From Candidatus Palauibacter scopulicola (GTDB lineage: Bacteria; Gemmatimonadota; Gemmatimonadetes; Palauibacterales; Palauibacteraceae), in contig NZ_CANPWG010000046.1 in the NCBI RefSeq assembly GCF_947581915.1, forward strand, positions 37,679-101,678: a stretch of 64,000 nt of DNA, read 5' to 3'. Position 1 is the first letter of the stretch, and every line of letters starts with the position of its first letter. A program made the position numbers and the translations under genes. Under the pieces are notes generated by a model. That model did no database searches, had not been told where the DNA came from, and worked only from the letters and a program-made list of their open reading frames with translations. This document shows, piece after piece, positions 56,837-64,000 of the stretch.

Positions 56837-56915
56837 GACTACATACCTCCCCGTAGGATCGTTTTCGGGCGACGGAACCACCGGCGCCAGGTCCATCACC
56901 ACGGGAAGGAGGAAC

Positions 56916-59900
56916 ATGCTTACGCTGCGCTGCTTCGGCGAGGTCACGGCCTCGGATGCACGAGGGGCGAGGATTACGCTGCGGTCACGGAAACACATGG
57001 GGCTCCTGCTCTATCTCGTGGCGCACCCCGGCATCGTTCACATGCGGGAGAAGCTCGCTGACCTGCTCTGGGACAGTCGCGACCGGAAGGCGCGACACTC
57101 GCTCAGCCAGGCGCTCTACGACATCCGGTCGTCGATCGGCCCGGTGATCGCCGTGGACATCAGCACGGTCCGTCTCGTGCCGCAGCGGGTCAGCTACGAA
57201 CTCGATGCCTTCGAACGAGCGTTCCAGGCCAGGGACCATGAGACCGTCATCGATCTGTACCGGGGCGATTTCGCCCCCGGCCTGCTCAACATGGGAGCCG
57301 ACGAGTTCGAGCGCTGGCTGGACGCCGAACGGGAGCGCTGTCGCGTCCTCGTCGCGATGGCGCTCAAGAACGTGCAACAAGCGGCCGAAGAGAGAGGCGA
57401 TTGGGACCAGGCGTGTCTGGCCGCGCTCCGGCTCGTGAGACAGAACGAGTTTGACGAACACGCGCACAGCACCCTCATGCGTGCGCTATGCATGAAAGGC
57501 GACTACGCCTCCGCGCTCGCCTACTACCGGGCACTCGAGAAATGCGGCTGGGTCGCCAGCGCCGACACGCTCACGGAAACGGCGGCGTGGGCCAGGAGTC
57601 AGCTCGATGCCGCCCCGCCCGTAGTCCGCGAGCGCCAGGAGCCGCACATGTCGGATCGAGGGGGCGAGTTCCGCCAGCTTAGCCTCGCTCTCCGTTCGTC
57701 CCGCGCCGCGCCCGTACGGTTGGTCCTGGCCGGCGAGCGCGGTCTTGGGCGGGAAGATGTGGTGCGGCACTTCGCCCGATTCGTCCGCGGAGGGGGAGGG
57801 TTGGTGCAGTGGCTTCCGCCGGATCTTGCGGAGACGCGAGAGAATCTGGCCTCGGAGCTGGGCCGACACTCCGGAAAGAACCGGCTCATCGTCATCAGAG
57901 CCGACGTTCAGGATTGGGCCGCCGTCGATGAGGTGACGCGGAGCGCGGACTTCGCGGGCGCCATGGTGGTTGGCTTCTCAAATCCGGCGGTGGCTCGACA
58001 GGCGGAAGCCGCGCGTCTGGTCGACTTTACGATCCCCTTCGATCCCCTCACCACCGAGGCGTGTGCGGCGTCGATTCAAGCCAGCGAGAGGGGCTGGAGT
58101 CGTCCCCAGGCGGTCGAGAGCGCGAGGCTCTCCGGAGGGAACCCGGCTCTCGCCCGGGCCATCCTCAGGGCGTGGATGCGTCACGGCTTCAGCCCCGCGA
58201 CCGCCGGCGACCGGGAATCGGGCGGGCGATTGGCCTACGAGCGGTCTGCCGAAGTTCGGTCGCTCGTCGGCGGTCAACTGGAGTCCCTCTCGCTCCCGGA
58301 GGAGCGGCTGGCGACGACGCTCGCGTTGCTCACGCACCCTGCGCGCGCGCACGCCGAATCGATCGTGACTGGACATTCGAGTCAGGATGCCCTTGAAGGG
58401 CTCCGGGAAAAGGGCTGGTTACACTCCGAGACCGGCCAGTGGACCGTGAGCCGCCCCCTGGCCGGCGCCGTGCTCGCGTGGAATCTGCCGTCGGACGAGA
58501 GAACGGAGGTTCACCTGGATGCGGCTCTAACCCTTGAGGCCGCAGGTCTCGCCGCGCGTGCGGCGGCCGCCTCCGAGTTCGCCGCGGCCGGAGAGTCCTC
58601 TCGCGCTTTCGGCCTGGCCTGCGAGGTGGCTAAGAAGGCCTTGAGGGAAGGGCGATCGCCGGTCGCGGGTCAGGCCGCCGCGTTGGCGTTCGAGCATGCC
58701 GCAGCCGGAACCGATCGCCTGCGCTCCGGGTTCCTCCTCTCGGAGGCCGAGTTTCAGCGGGGACGGTTTCGGCGGGCCACTAGCGTGCTGCACCAGATCG
58801 CCGCGGTCGCCGACACCGGGAACGATCTGAGCCGTGTCCAGCTTGCGTTGGCGCGGGCGGACGTGGCGACGGGCGATCGCCTCACGGTGGAGTTGCACCG
58901 ACAGAATCTGGTGGAAGCTCGCAGCCAGGCGACGGACCCGGCGCTCCTTCGCGCGCTGACCGTGCAGATGGCCGTGCTCGAGGCGACGGAGTCCGAGTCC
59001 CTGCTCGACGGGCACCCCGGTTTCGAGAGGATCCGCGCGCATCTTCGCGGGATCGTCCGCGAGGACGCCGCCTACGGGGGTGTGTGGTGCGACGCATTTC
59101 GGCTCCTCTTCCAGAGGGTTGGAGGTCGAGGCGGTCTCGCGGAGGCTCGCGGGGTGCTCGAGACCTACCGTCACGGGCTCGGTCGGCTCGGCTACGAGGG
59201 CCTCAGGGCCGCCACCGCCGCGGAGTTCTGGGTGGCCATGCGAGGGGCACGGCTTCACGACGCCCTCCAGTTGCTCGAAGACACCTCCGAGACCTTGAAT
59301 GAGAACCGGCACGAGTCCGCGAACCTCAACAACCTGGGCGCCGTCCTGCTCGAACTCGGCAACTTCGAGCGGGCGCTCGATGAACTCGGCCGCAGCCGCG
59401 AAATGGACGAGGCGCTTGAGACTCCACCCGAAGCCCGGGCCTACGCCCTGCTGAATCAGGCGCAGTGCTTCTTCTTCAAGGGGGACTACGCTCGGTGCCG
59501 GGACTACATGGAGCCGTTACTCCGGCGTCCCGGGCACGCGGGTCGGCATCCGTTCGGGGCGCAGGCATGGGCACTCTCCGGCCTTCTGGCCATGACCGAT
59601 GACGATCAGCGGGAGGTGGAGGCCTGCCTCGAGCTCTTGGGGGATGGTTCCAACGGCGTCGGGGAGAACGACCTCTACCTGGTGACCTGGTTTCGTGCCG
59701 CGGCGATGGGGACTCGCGACCGCCGGGAAACCGTCGCGAATCTCATCGATGCTGCAGACCATACCGCCGAAATCGACCGGCTGAGCGCCGAGAAGCTGAG
59801 AGTGTTGGCCGGCACCTATTCCCCGGCGAACGGACCCGGCGATCAACGCGAGGCCTGCAGCTTCCTGCGGTCGGCCGGCGCCTCCTGGTTCGTGCGCTTC

Positions 59901-59924
59901 GCACACAACTGGCTGCGCGCGTAA
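56916..59924 (+). CDS. SARP/BTAD-type large regulator with degenerate P-loop and TPR tail
   Basis: A 1002-residue protein. Residues ~1-92 form an OmpR-like winged helix ('LTLRCFGEVTASD', 'HMREKLADLLWDS'). Residues ~95-240 are the bacterial transcriptional activation domain (BTAD: 'YELDAFERAFQARDHETVIDLYRGDFAPGL'). Around 273-280 the expected GxxGxGK[ST] reads GERGLGRE, with Lys replaced by Arg and Ser/Thr by Glu, so ATP binding is doubtful. The C-terminal ~400 residues are TPR-like helices. Actinobacterial relatives activate secondary metabolism; the target here is unknown. The ATG at 56916 has GGAAGGAGG four bases upstream, ruling out the frame's earlier start at 56745. Confidence 0.85.
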   Translation: MLTLRCFGEVTASDARGARITLRSRKHMGLLLYLVAHPGIVHMREKLADLLWDSRDRKARHSLSQALYDIRSSIGPVIAVDISTVRLVPQRVSYELDAFERAFQARDHETVIDLYRGDFAPGLLNMGADEFERWLDAERERCRVLVAMALKNVQQAAEERGDWDQACLAALRLVRQNEFDEHAHSTLMRALCMKGDYASALAYYRALEKCGWVASADTLTETAAWARSQLDAAPPVVRERQEPHMSDRGGEFRQLSLALRSSRAAPVRLVLAGERGLGREDVVRHFARFVRGGGGLVQWLPPDLAETRENLASELGRHSGKNRLIVIRADVQDWAAVDEVTRSADFAGAMVVGFSNPAVARQAEAARLVDFTIPFDPLTTEACAASIQASERGWSRPQAVESARLSGGNPALARAILRAWMRHGFSPATAGDRESGGRLAYERSAEVRSLVGGQLESLSLPEERLATTLALLTHPARAHAESIVTGHSSQDALEGLREKGWLHSETGQWTVSRPLAGAVLAWNLPSDERTEVHLDAALTLEAAGLAARAAAASEFAAAGESSRAFGLACEVAKKALREGRSPVAGQAAALAFEHAAAGTDRLRSGFLLSEAEFQRGRFRRATSVLHQIAAVADTGNDLSRVQLALARADVATGDRLTVELHRQNLVEARSQATDPALLRALTVQMAVLEATESESLLDGHPGFERIRAHLRGIVREDAAYGGVWCDAFRLLFQRVGGRGGLAEARGVLETYRHGLGRLGYEGLRAATAAEFWVAMRGARLHDALQLLEDTSETLNENRHESANLNNLGAVLLELGNFERALDELGRSREMDEALETPPEARAYALLNQAQCFFFKGDYARCRDYMEPLLRRPGHAGRHPFGAQAWALSGLLAMTDDDQREVEACLELLGDGSNGVGENDLYLVTWFRAAAMGTRDRRETVANLIDAADHTAEIDRLSAEKLRVLAGTYSPANGPGDQREACSFLRSAGASWFVRFAHNWLRA

Positions 59925-60018
59925 CGACGGCTTGCCGCACGGCGTACTCGCCGGCCTCCCGCCGCCCGTCCCCGGACCTTCCCGCCCGCGTCCGAATCGG
60001 CGTCCCTCGCGCGTTGCT

Positions 60019-60032
60019 ACTACGTACCTAGT
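60019..60032. promoter_or_regulatory. Putative BlaI operator
   Basis: ACTACGTACCTAGT is symmetric as ACTA-N-GTAC-N-TAGT, resembling the TAC/GTA-type dyads bound by BlaI/MecI repressors. It lies 127 bases upstream of the BlaI-family gene and next to TTGACA (60032-60037), a consensus -35 hexamer, so bound repressor would cover the promoter. Confidence 0.5.
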
Positions 60033-60158
60033 TGACAGCGGCGTCCCGGCGCGTTTACGCTGAATCGGGAACGACGCCCCGCCCGGTCCGCCGGCGTCTC
60101 GATGGCGGCCGGCCGGGGCAGGTGACGCTGATGGTTCGGGAGGGAAAGGACGAGACTC

Positions 60159-60530
60159 GTGGAGATCAAGTTCACCACGCGGGAACTCGACCTCATGGCG
60201 GTGCTGTGGGAGAGAGGGGCCTCGACCGTCGCGGAGGTGCAGGAAGGCCTCGGCGACGAGTTGGCCTACACCACCGTGCTCACGATCCTCCGGACGCTGG
60301 AGGAGAAGGGGTACGTGGGGCACACCCAGGAGGGGAAAGCCTACCGCTATCACACGCTCGTGGGGCGCGACTGCGCCGGCGCGAGCGCGGTGCGCCGGCT
60401 GGTTCAGAAGATGTTCCAGGGGTCGCCCGAACTGCTGCTCACGCACCTCGTCTCGGACCGGGCGCTCTCGAAGGAGGACCTCGAGAACCTGCGCGGTCTC
60501 GTCGACGAACGCCTCAGCTCGAAGGAGTAG
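60159..60530 (+). CDS. BlaI/MecI-family transcriptional repressor
   Basis: A 123-residue winged-helix repressor. It has 'FTTRELDLMAVLWERGASTVAEVQEGL', 'AYTTVLTILRTLEEKGYVGHTQEGKAYRYHTLV' and a C-terminal dimerisation helix region. In the classical system the repressor is inactivated by proteolysis triggered by a BlaR1/MecR1 membrane peptidase; the next two genes encode such peptidases. It starts at GTG. Its last codons and stop (GAAGGAGTAG) form the ribosome site of the next gene, giving tight coupling. Confidence 0.9.
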   Translation: MEIKFTTRELDLMAVLWERGASTVAEVQEGLGDELAYTTVLTILRTLEEKGYVGHTQEGKAYRYHTLVGRDCAGASAVRRLVQKMFQGSPELLLTHLVSDRALSKEDLENLRGLVDERLSSKE

Positions 60531-60534
60531 GGAC

Positions 60535-62487
60535 ATGGTCATCGCCTGGATCGGATACTGCCTGTTGATTTCGGGACTCCTCGCCCTGGCGGCCCTCGCC
60601 TCGGAGCGGGCGCTCGGGCACTTCCGGAAGCCCGTGCGCTGGGCGTGGTTCGGTGCGATCGCCGGGTCCGTGACGGTGCCCGTGGTTGCCTTCTTCGCGC
60701 CCGGACTCCTTCCCGGTTTCGGGGTGTCATCCGCCGCCCCGGCGGTCGGGTTGAGCGGCCTGACGGTCGCAACCGCGACGCCGGAAGTGCCCGCAACGGC
60801 CGCGTCGGCCGGTGGAGCTTTCGACGCGGCGGCGGTCGGCACGGTGCTGGGGTGGGGCTGGCTGCTCCTGGCCGCCGCCATGATCGGCTATCTCGGGCGC
60901 ATCTACGGCCGGCTGCGGGCGGAGATGCGGACGTGGAAGCCGGGCCGCGTGGCGGGATCCGCGGTCATGATTTCCGACGAACGGGGGCCGGCCGTCGTCG
61001 GGATCCGGCGCTCGGTCGTCGTCATGCCGAAGTGGATCCCCGAACTCGACGACCGGCTGCTCCGCCTCGTCTTCCTCCATGAGCGCGAGCACCAGCGCGC
61101 CGGCGACCATCGGCTCTTCGCGGCGGCGGTCACCGCGCTCGTCCTGATGCCCTGGAACCCGGTCGTGTGGTGGCAGCTGTCCCGGCTGCGGCTCGCGATC
61201 GAGTTCGACTGCGACCGCCGCGTGCTCGGTCGGGGGGAATCGCGGCGTGACTACGCGGACGCCCTCATCACTGTCGGGAGCCGCGTCTCCGGGCCGCTGC
61301 TCGCCGCGGCCGCCTTCGCCGAACGGAAGCCGGCCGTGGAACGGCGCCTGCGCCGCATGACCGAGCCGCCCGCCAACATGCGTCTGCTCCGAACGCTGGG
61401 CGCCTCGGGGCTGGCCATGGTCGCGGTCCTCTTCGTCCTCGGCTGCCCCGGGCCCGAGAGCGGCGTGAACGCGCCGGAAGCGCCCACCGCGACGGTGACT
61501 CCGCCCTCAGAAGCCAGTGATTGGGTGCCCCCGGTGGTGCCCGGCGAGGACGCCATCGGGCGCGGCGACCGGCCGTCCTTCATCGCGTTCGACAGGCCTC
61601 CGGTGCTTCAGAACGCGACGGAAGTGGGGGACGCGCTGGTGCAAGCCTACCCGCAGAACCTCAAGGAAGCGGGAATCGGCGGGCGGGTCGAGATGTGGCT
61701 CTACGTCGACACGTCCGGCATGGTCCGGAACTCGGAACTCAAGACGAGCAGCGGCAGCGACATCCTGGACGACGCCGCCGCGCGCGTCGTCGCGACGATG
61801 CGCTTCGAGCCCGCGATGAACCGCGACCAGCCGACCGACGTCTGGGTCTCCCAGTGGGTCACCTTCCAGATTGCGGCCGACGCGGACACTCCCCCCGCTC
61901 GTAGCATTTCCGTAGGCGATGAGGGCGCTCCCCTCGTCATCGTCGACGGCGTCATCCAATCCGAGGGCACGAGTCTGGGAGACCTCCAGGCCCTCGATAT
62001 CGACCATGTCGAGATCATCAAGGGTCCGAAGGCCATCGAGTTGTACGGCGAGCGGGCCAGCAACGGCGTGATCGAAATCACGACCAAGGACGGCGCCGCC
62101 GGCAGCGATGCTCCGGTGGATGACCGCCCATCCTTCATATGGAGCCGCATGAGGGAAGGGGCCCCCTCCAGAACGCCACCCCCGACCGACCGGGGCCTCG
62201 AGATCGAAGACATCGTTCGCACGGGGGTCCTCGACGATGCCGACGGGGATCGCCTGCTGGAGGTCCGGATCGTACCCCGCCCGGAGAACATGCCCGATCC
62301 GCTGATCGTCATCGATGGCGTGATTTCCGATGCCACGGGGCTCTCGGAACTCGGTACGCTCGACATCGATCATGTCACGATCGTGAGAGGTGCGCGCGCC
62401 CATGAGACGTACGGAGAGAAGGCCGGACATGGCGTGATCGAAATCACGACAAAAGCGGGTGCGAGGGACAGCGGTTCGAAGGAGTAG
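60535..62487 (+). CDS. BlaR1-like M56 metallopeptidase with TonB-C and two plug-like domains
   Basis: A 650-residue membrane sensor. Membrane helices lie at ~5-22, 36-55 and 105-122. The zinc motif HEREH is at 182-186 ('FLHEREHQRAGDHR') and a last helix is near 280-300. The extracytoplasmic part has a TonB C-terminal-type domain ('GIGGRVEMWLYVDTSGMVRNSELKTSSG'). Two copies of a short TonB-receptor-plug-like unit follow ('PLVIVDGVIQ...LDIDHVEIIKGPKAIELYG' and 'PLIVIDGVIS...LDIDHVTIVRGARAHETYG'). There is no penicillin-binding sensor domain, so the signal is unlikely to be a beta-lactam bound in BlaR1 fashion. It follows blaI by four bases. Confidence 0.85.
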   Translation: MVIAWIGYCLLISGLLALAALASERALGHFRKPVRWAWFGAIAGSVTVPVVAFFAPGLLPGFGVSSAAPAVGLSGLTVATATPEVPATAASAGGAFDAAAVGTVLGWGWLLLAAAMIGYLGRIYGRLRAEMRTWKPGRVAGSAVMISDERGPAVVGIRRSVVVMPKWIPELDDRLLRLVFLHEREHQRAGDHRLFAAAVTALVLMPWNPVVWWQLSRLRLAIEFDCDRRVLGRGESRRDYADALITVGSRVSGPLLAAAAFAERKPAVERRLRRMTEPPANMRLLRTLGASGLAMVAVLFVLGCPGPESGVNAPEAPTATVTPPSEASDWVPPVVPGEDAIGRGDRPSFIAFDRPPVLQNATEVGDALVQAYPQNLKEAGIGGRVEMWLYVDTSGMVRNSELKTSSGSDILDDAAARVVATMRFEPAMNRDQPTDVWVSQWVTFQIAADADTPPARSISVGDEGAPLVIVDGVIQSEGTSLGDLQALDIDHVEIIKGPKAIELYGERASNGVIEITTKDGAAGSDAPVDDRPSFIWSRMREGAPSRTPPPTDRGLEIEDIVRTGVLDDADGDRLLEVRIVPRPENMPDPLIVIDGVISDATGLSELGTLDIDHVTIVRGARAHETYGEKAGHGVIEITTKAGARDSGSKE

Positions 62488-62491
62488 CGAC

Positions 62492-63823
62492 ATGGTCATC
62501 GTTTGGATCGGATACTGCCTGCTGATTTCGGGACTCCTCGCCCTGGCCGCCTTCGCGACCGAGCGGGCGCTGGGTCACTTCCGGAAGCCGGTGCGCTGGG
62601 GCTGGTTCGCGGCGGTCGTCGGCTCGGTGGCGCTCCCGTTTGCGGCGTTACTCGCTCCCGGCCTCCTCCCGGGCCTCGGCGCGTCGCCGTGGGCTCCTCT
62701 CGTGGAGTTGAGTGAAGCGGTCGTCGTGGCCTCCGCGCCGGCCGCGCCCGGGGCGGCGGAATCCACGGCGTGGTTCGGCACCGGCGCGCTTAGCGTGTTC
62801 GCGGGCGGGGTCTGGGCCTTGCTCGTGGCGGGGATGCTCTTCCACCTCGGGCGGGCGTACCGGCGCCTGCGGCTGGAGATGCGCACGTGGACGCCGGGTC
62901 GCGTCCTCGGATCGCCGGTCTTGATCGCGGACGGCCGGGGCCCCGCCGTGGTCGGAATCCGACGCCCCGTCGTCGTGATGCCGAGGTGGATCCCCGAACT
63001 CGACGACCGGCTGTTGCGCCTGGTCTTCCTGCACGAGCGCGAACACCAGCGCGCTGGCGACCACCGTCTGTTCGCCGTGGCCGTCGCGGCCCTCGTGCTG
63101 ATGCCGTGGAACCTCTTCCTGTGGTGGCAGGTGTCCCGGCTGCGGTTGGCAATCGAGTTCGACTGCGACCGCCGCGTCCTGGAGCGGGGCGAGTCCCCGC
63201 GCGACTACGCGGACGCACTCATCACGGTGGGTGGCCGTGTCTCCGCGCCCCTGCTGGCCGCGGCCGCCTTCGCCGAGCGCAAGCCGGCCGTGGAACAGCG
63301 GCTGCGCCGCATGACCGAACCGCTGGCCCGGCTCCGCATTCCGAGAACGCTGGGAGCTACGGGCGTGGCGGCGCTCGCCATCATCCTCGTCCTGGGCACC
63401 CCCCAGCCCGAGGCGCCAATGGATGCGCCCGCGCCCGCGGCCGATGCCGCCCCGGGTCACGAGGTCGAAGGGAACCAGCTGGTCCGCCCGGACGAGGGAG
63501 CCGCGCCGGCCGAGCGGCCGACCTTCGTCGCGTACGACACGCCCCCGGTTATGCAGAATGTTGGCGAGATCCAGCAGATACTCGAGAGAGCCTATCCGCT
63601 GAATCTGAAGAATGCGGGCATCGGCGGCCGGGTCGAGATGTGGCTGTACGTCGACCTGTCCGGCGCCGTGGTCAACCAGGAGATCAAGACGAGCAGCGGC
63701 AACGACACGCTGGACCAGGCCGCCATGGAAGTCGCCGCGCAAATGCGGTTCCGCCCCGCGAGCAACCGGGGTGAACCCACCGCCGTCTGGGTCTCCCAGT
63801 GGGTGACCTTCCGGGTGATCTAA
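62492..63823 (+). CDS. Second BlaR1-like M56 metallopeptidase with TonB-C domain
   Basis: A 443-residue paralogue of the preceding protein, with the same helix layout, 'FLHEREHQRAGDHR' zinc motif, 'RLAIEFDCDRRVLERGES' and TonB-C-type end ('GIGGRVEMWLYVDLSGAVVNQEIKTSSGND'). It stops right after that domain and lacks the plug-like units. Sequence is near-identical around the start and catalytic region, showing a tandem duplication. The ATG at 62492 has GAAGGAG upstream, again made from the end and stop of the preceding gene. Confidence 0.88.
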   Translation: MVIVWIGYCLLISGLLALAAFATERALGHFRKPVRWGWFAAVVGSVALPFAALLAPGLLPGLGASPWAPLVELSEAVVVASAPAAPGAAESTAWFGTGALSVFAGGVWALLVAGMLFHLGRAYRRLRLEMRTWTPGRVLGSPVLIADGRGPAVVGIRRPVVVMPRWIPELDDRLLRLVFLHEREHQRAGDHRLFAVAVAALVLMPWNLFLWWQVSRLRLAIEFDCDRRVLERGESPRDYADALITVGGRVSAPLLAAAAFAERKPAVEQRLRRMTEPLARLRIPRTLGATGVAALAIILVLGTPQPEAPMDAPAPAADAAPGHEVEGNQLVRPDEGAAPAERPTFVAYDTPPVMQNVGEIQQILERAYPLNLKNAGIGGRVEMWLYVDLSGAVVNQEIKTSSGNDTLDQAAMEVAAQMRFRPASNRGEPTAVWVSQWVTFRVI

Positions 63824-64000
63824 GCCGGCAGGCAGCGGGGCCCGCGGACCCCGCTGCGCAACCATCCCCGGGGCGAGAGCTTCCCTCGACGAAACAGGGC
63901 CACTGAGCCCTAAAGCGACCAACCACCGGCTGAAGACCGGAAGCTAGCTAGTTCTCGTCCGCAAACTCGCAAGTTGTTGATGTATTGTTAGATGTATCAC
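63824..64000. other. Terminal non-coding stretch with composition shift
   Basis: After the last gene, ~100 bases of usual GC content contain the hairpin at 63832-63857. The final ~70 bases are markedly AT-richer (GCTAGCTAG at 63944-63952, then a run of TTGTTGATGTATTGTTAG type). No ORF or RNA gene can be called; it may be the promoter region of a gene outside the window. Confidence 0.4.
63832..63857 (+). terminator. Strong GC hairpin after the M56 operon
   Basis: GCAGCGGGG-8-CCCCGCTGC gives a perfect nine-pair stem nine bases after the stop codon. There is no U-tract, so it may work as a Rho-assisted or stability hairpin rather than a classical intrinsic terminator. Confidence 0.5.

Noticed and set aside
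60159..63823. A beta-lactam resistance operon of the classical bla type
   Set aside because: No beta-lactamase or penicillin-binding sensor domain is encoded here; only BlaI and M56 peptidases are present.
63940..64000. Attachment site or tRNA fragment at the AT-rich end
   Set aside because: No tRNA stem pattern and no matching repeat elsewhere in the window; the sequence stops too soon to judge.

Overview
The window is very GC-rich, densely packed DNA with many 1- to 4-base gene overlaps and frequent GTG/TTG starts. It looks like an aerobic, heterotrophic, diderm bacterium: several gene products have lipoprotein signals, two sensor peptidases end in TonB-type domains, and there is a DsbD and a Mn-type superoxide dismutase. 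The mix of long BNR-propeller proteins, BlaI/M56 pairs, amidohydrolase-like lipoproteins and a SARP/BTAD regulator suggests Gemmatimonadota or a relative. That placement is an inference; no rRNA or tRNA gene was seen to confirm it. Once start codons are corrected, no gene-free stretch exceeds 300 bases.

Layout. 0-10 kb: a small membrane protein, a trans-sulfuration PLP enzyme, then a five-gene minus-strand run (class A beta-lactamase-like serine hydrolase, DAO-family FAD oxidoreductase, soxB, soxD, and a soxA fused to soxG) for sarcosine oxidation. 10-18.6 kb: an M20 deacylase, a secreted amidase and a 1.1-kaa BNR propeller, interleaved with three toxin-antitoxin (TA) modules. These are a PIN/RHH pair, a PIN module with an extra mini-ORF that duplicates the antitoxin tail, and a higBA cassette flanked by 60-bp perfect repeats of the 3' end of ggt. 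18.6-31.9 kb: gamma-glutamyltransferase, TolB-like lipoprotein, a three-domain fusion lipoprotein, DsbD, DoxX, PiT phosphate transporter, a fourth TA module, a class I aminotransferase and a CYTH-CHAD protein.

32-43 kb: a metal-site-lacking amidohydrolase homologue with a HisN-like phosphatase, an orphan 4-hydroxybenzoyl-CoA-reductase-type FAD/[4Fe-4S] subunit, a lipoprotein, SodA, phosphofructokinase, a HAD phosphatase, Lon with an acidic insert, and IspH. 43-50 kb: a two-subunit ThDP decarboxylase divergent from an acyl-CoA dehydrogenase and a MaoC-type hydratase (a possible 2-oxo-acid/acyl-CoA route), a class V aminotransferase, a zinc-ribbon protein and an ABC exporter. 50-56.3 kb: a PIG-L deacetylase / sodium symporter / GH4 glycosidase operon. 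56.4-64 kb: a NifU-N protein, a SARP-like regulator, and BlaI with two tandem M56 sensor peptidases.

Together the genes describe catabolism of N-methylated amines, peptides or amides, and glycoconjugates. Envelope redox control (DsbD, DoxX) and proteolytic or antibiotic-type sensing (BlaI/M56) sit alongside. TA modules cluster between housekeeping genes, three of them with readable operators. Short in-frame tandem repeats recur at the 5' ends of unrelated genes.
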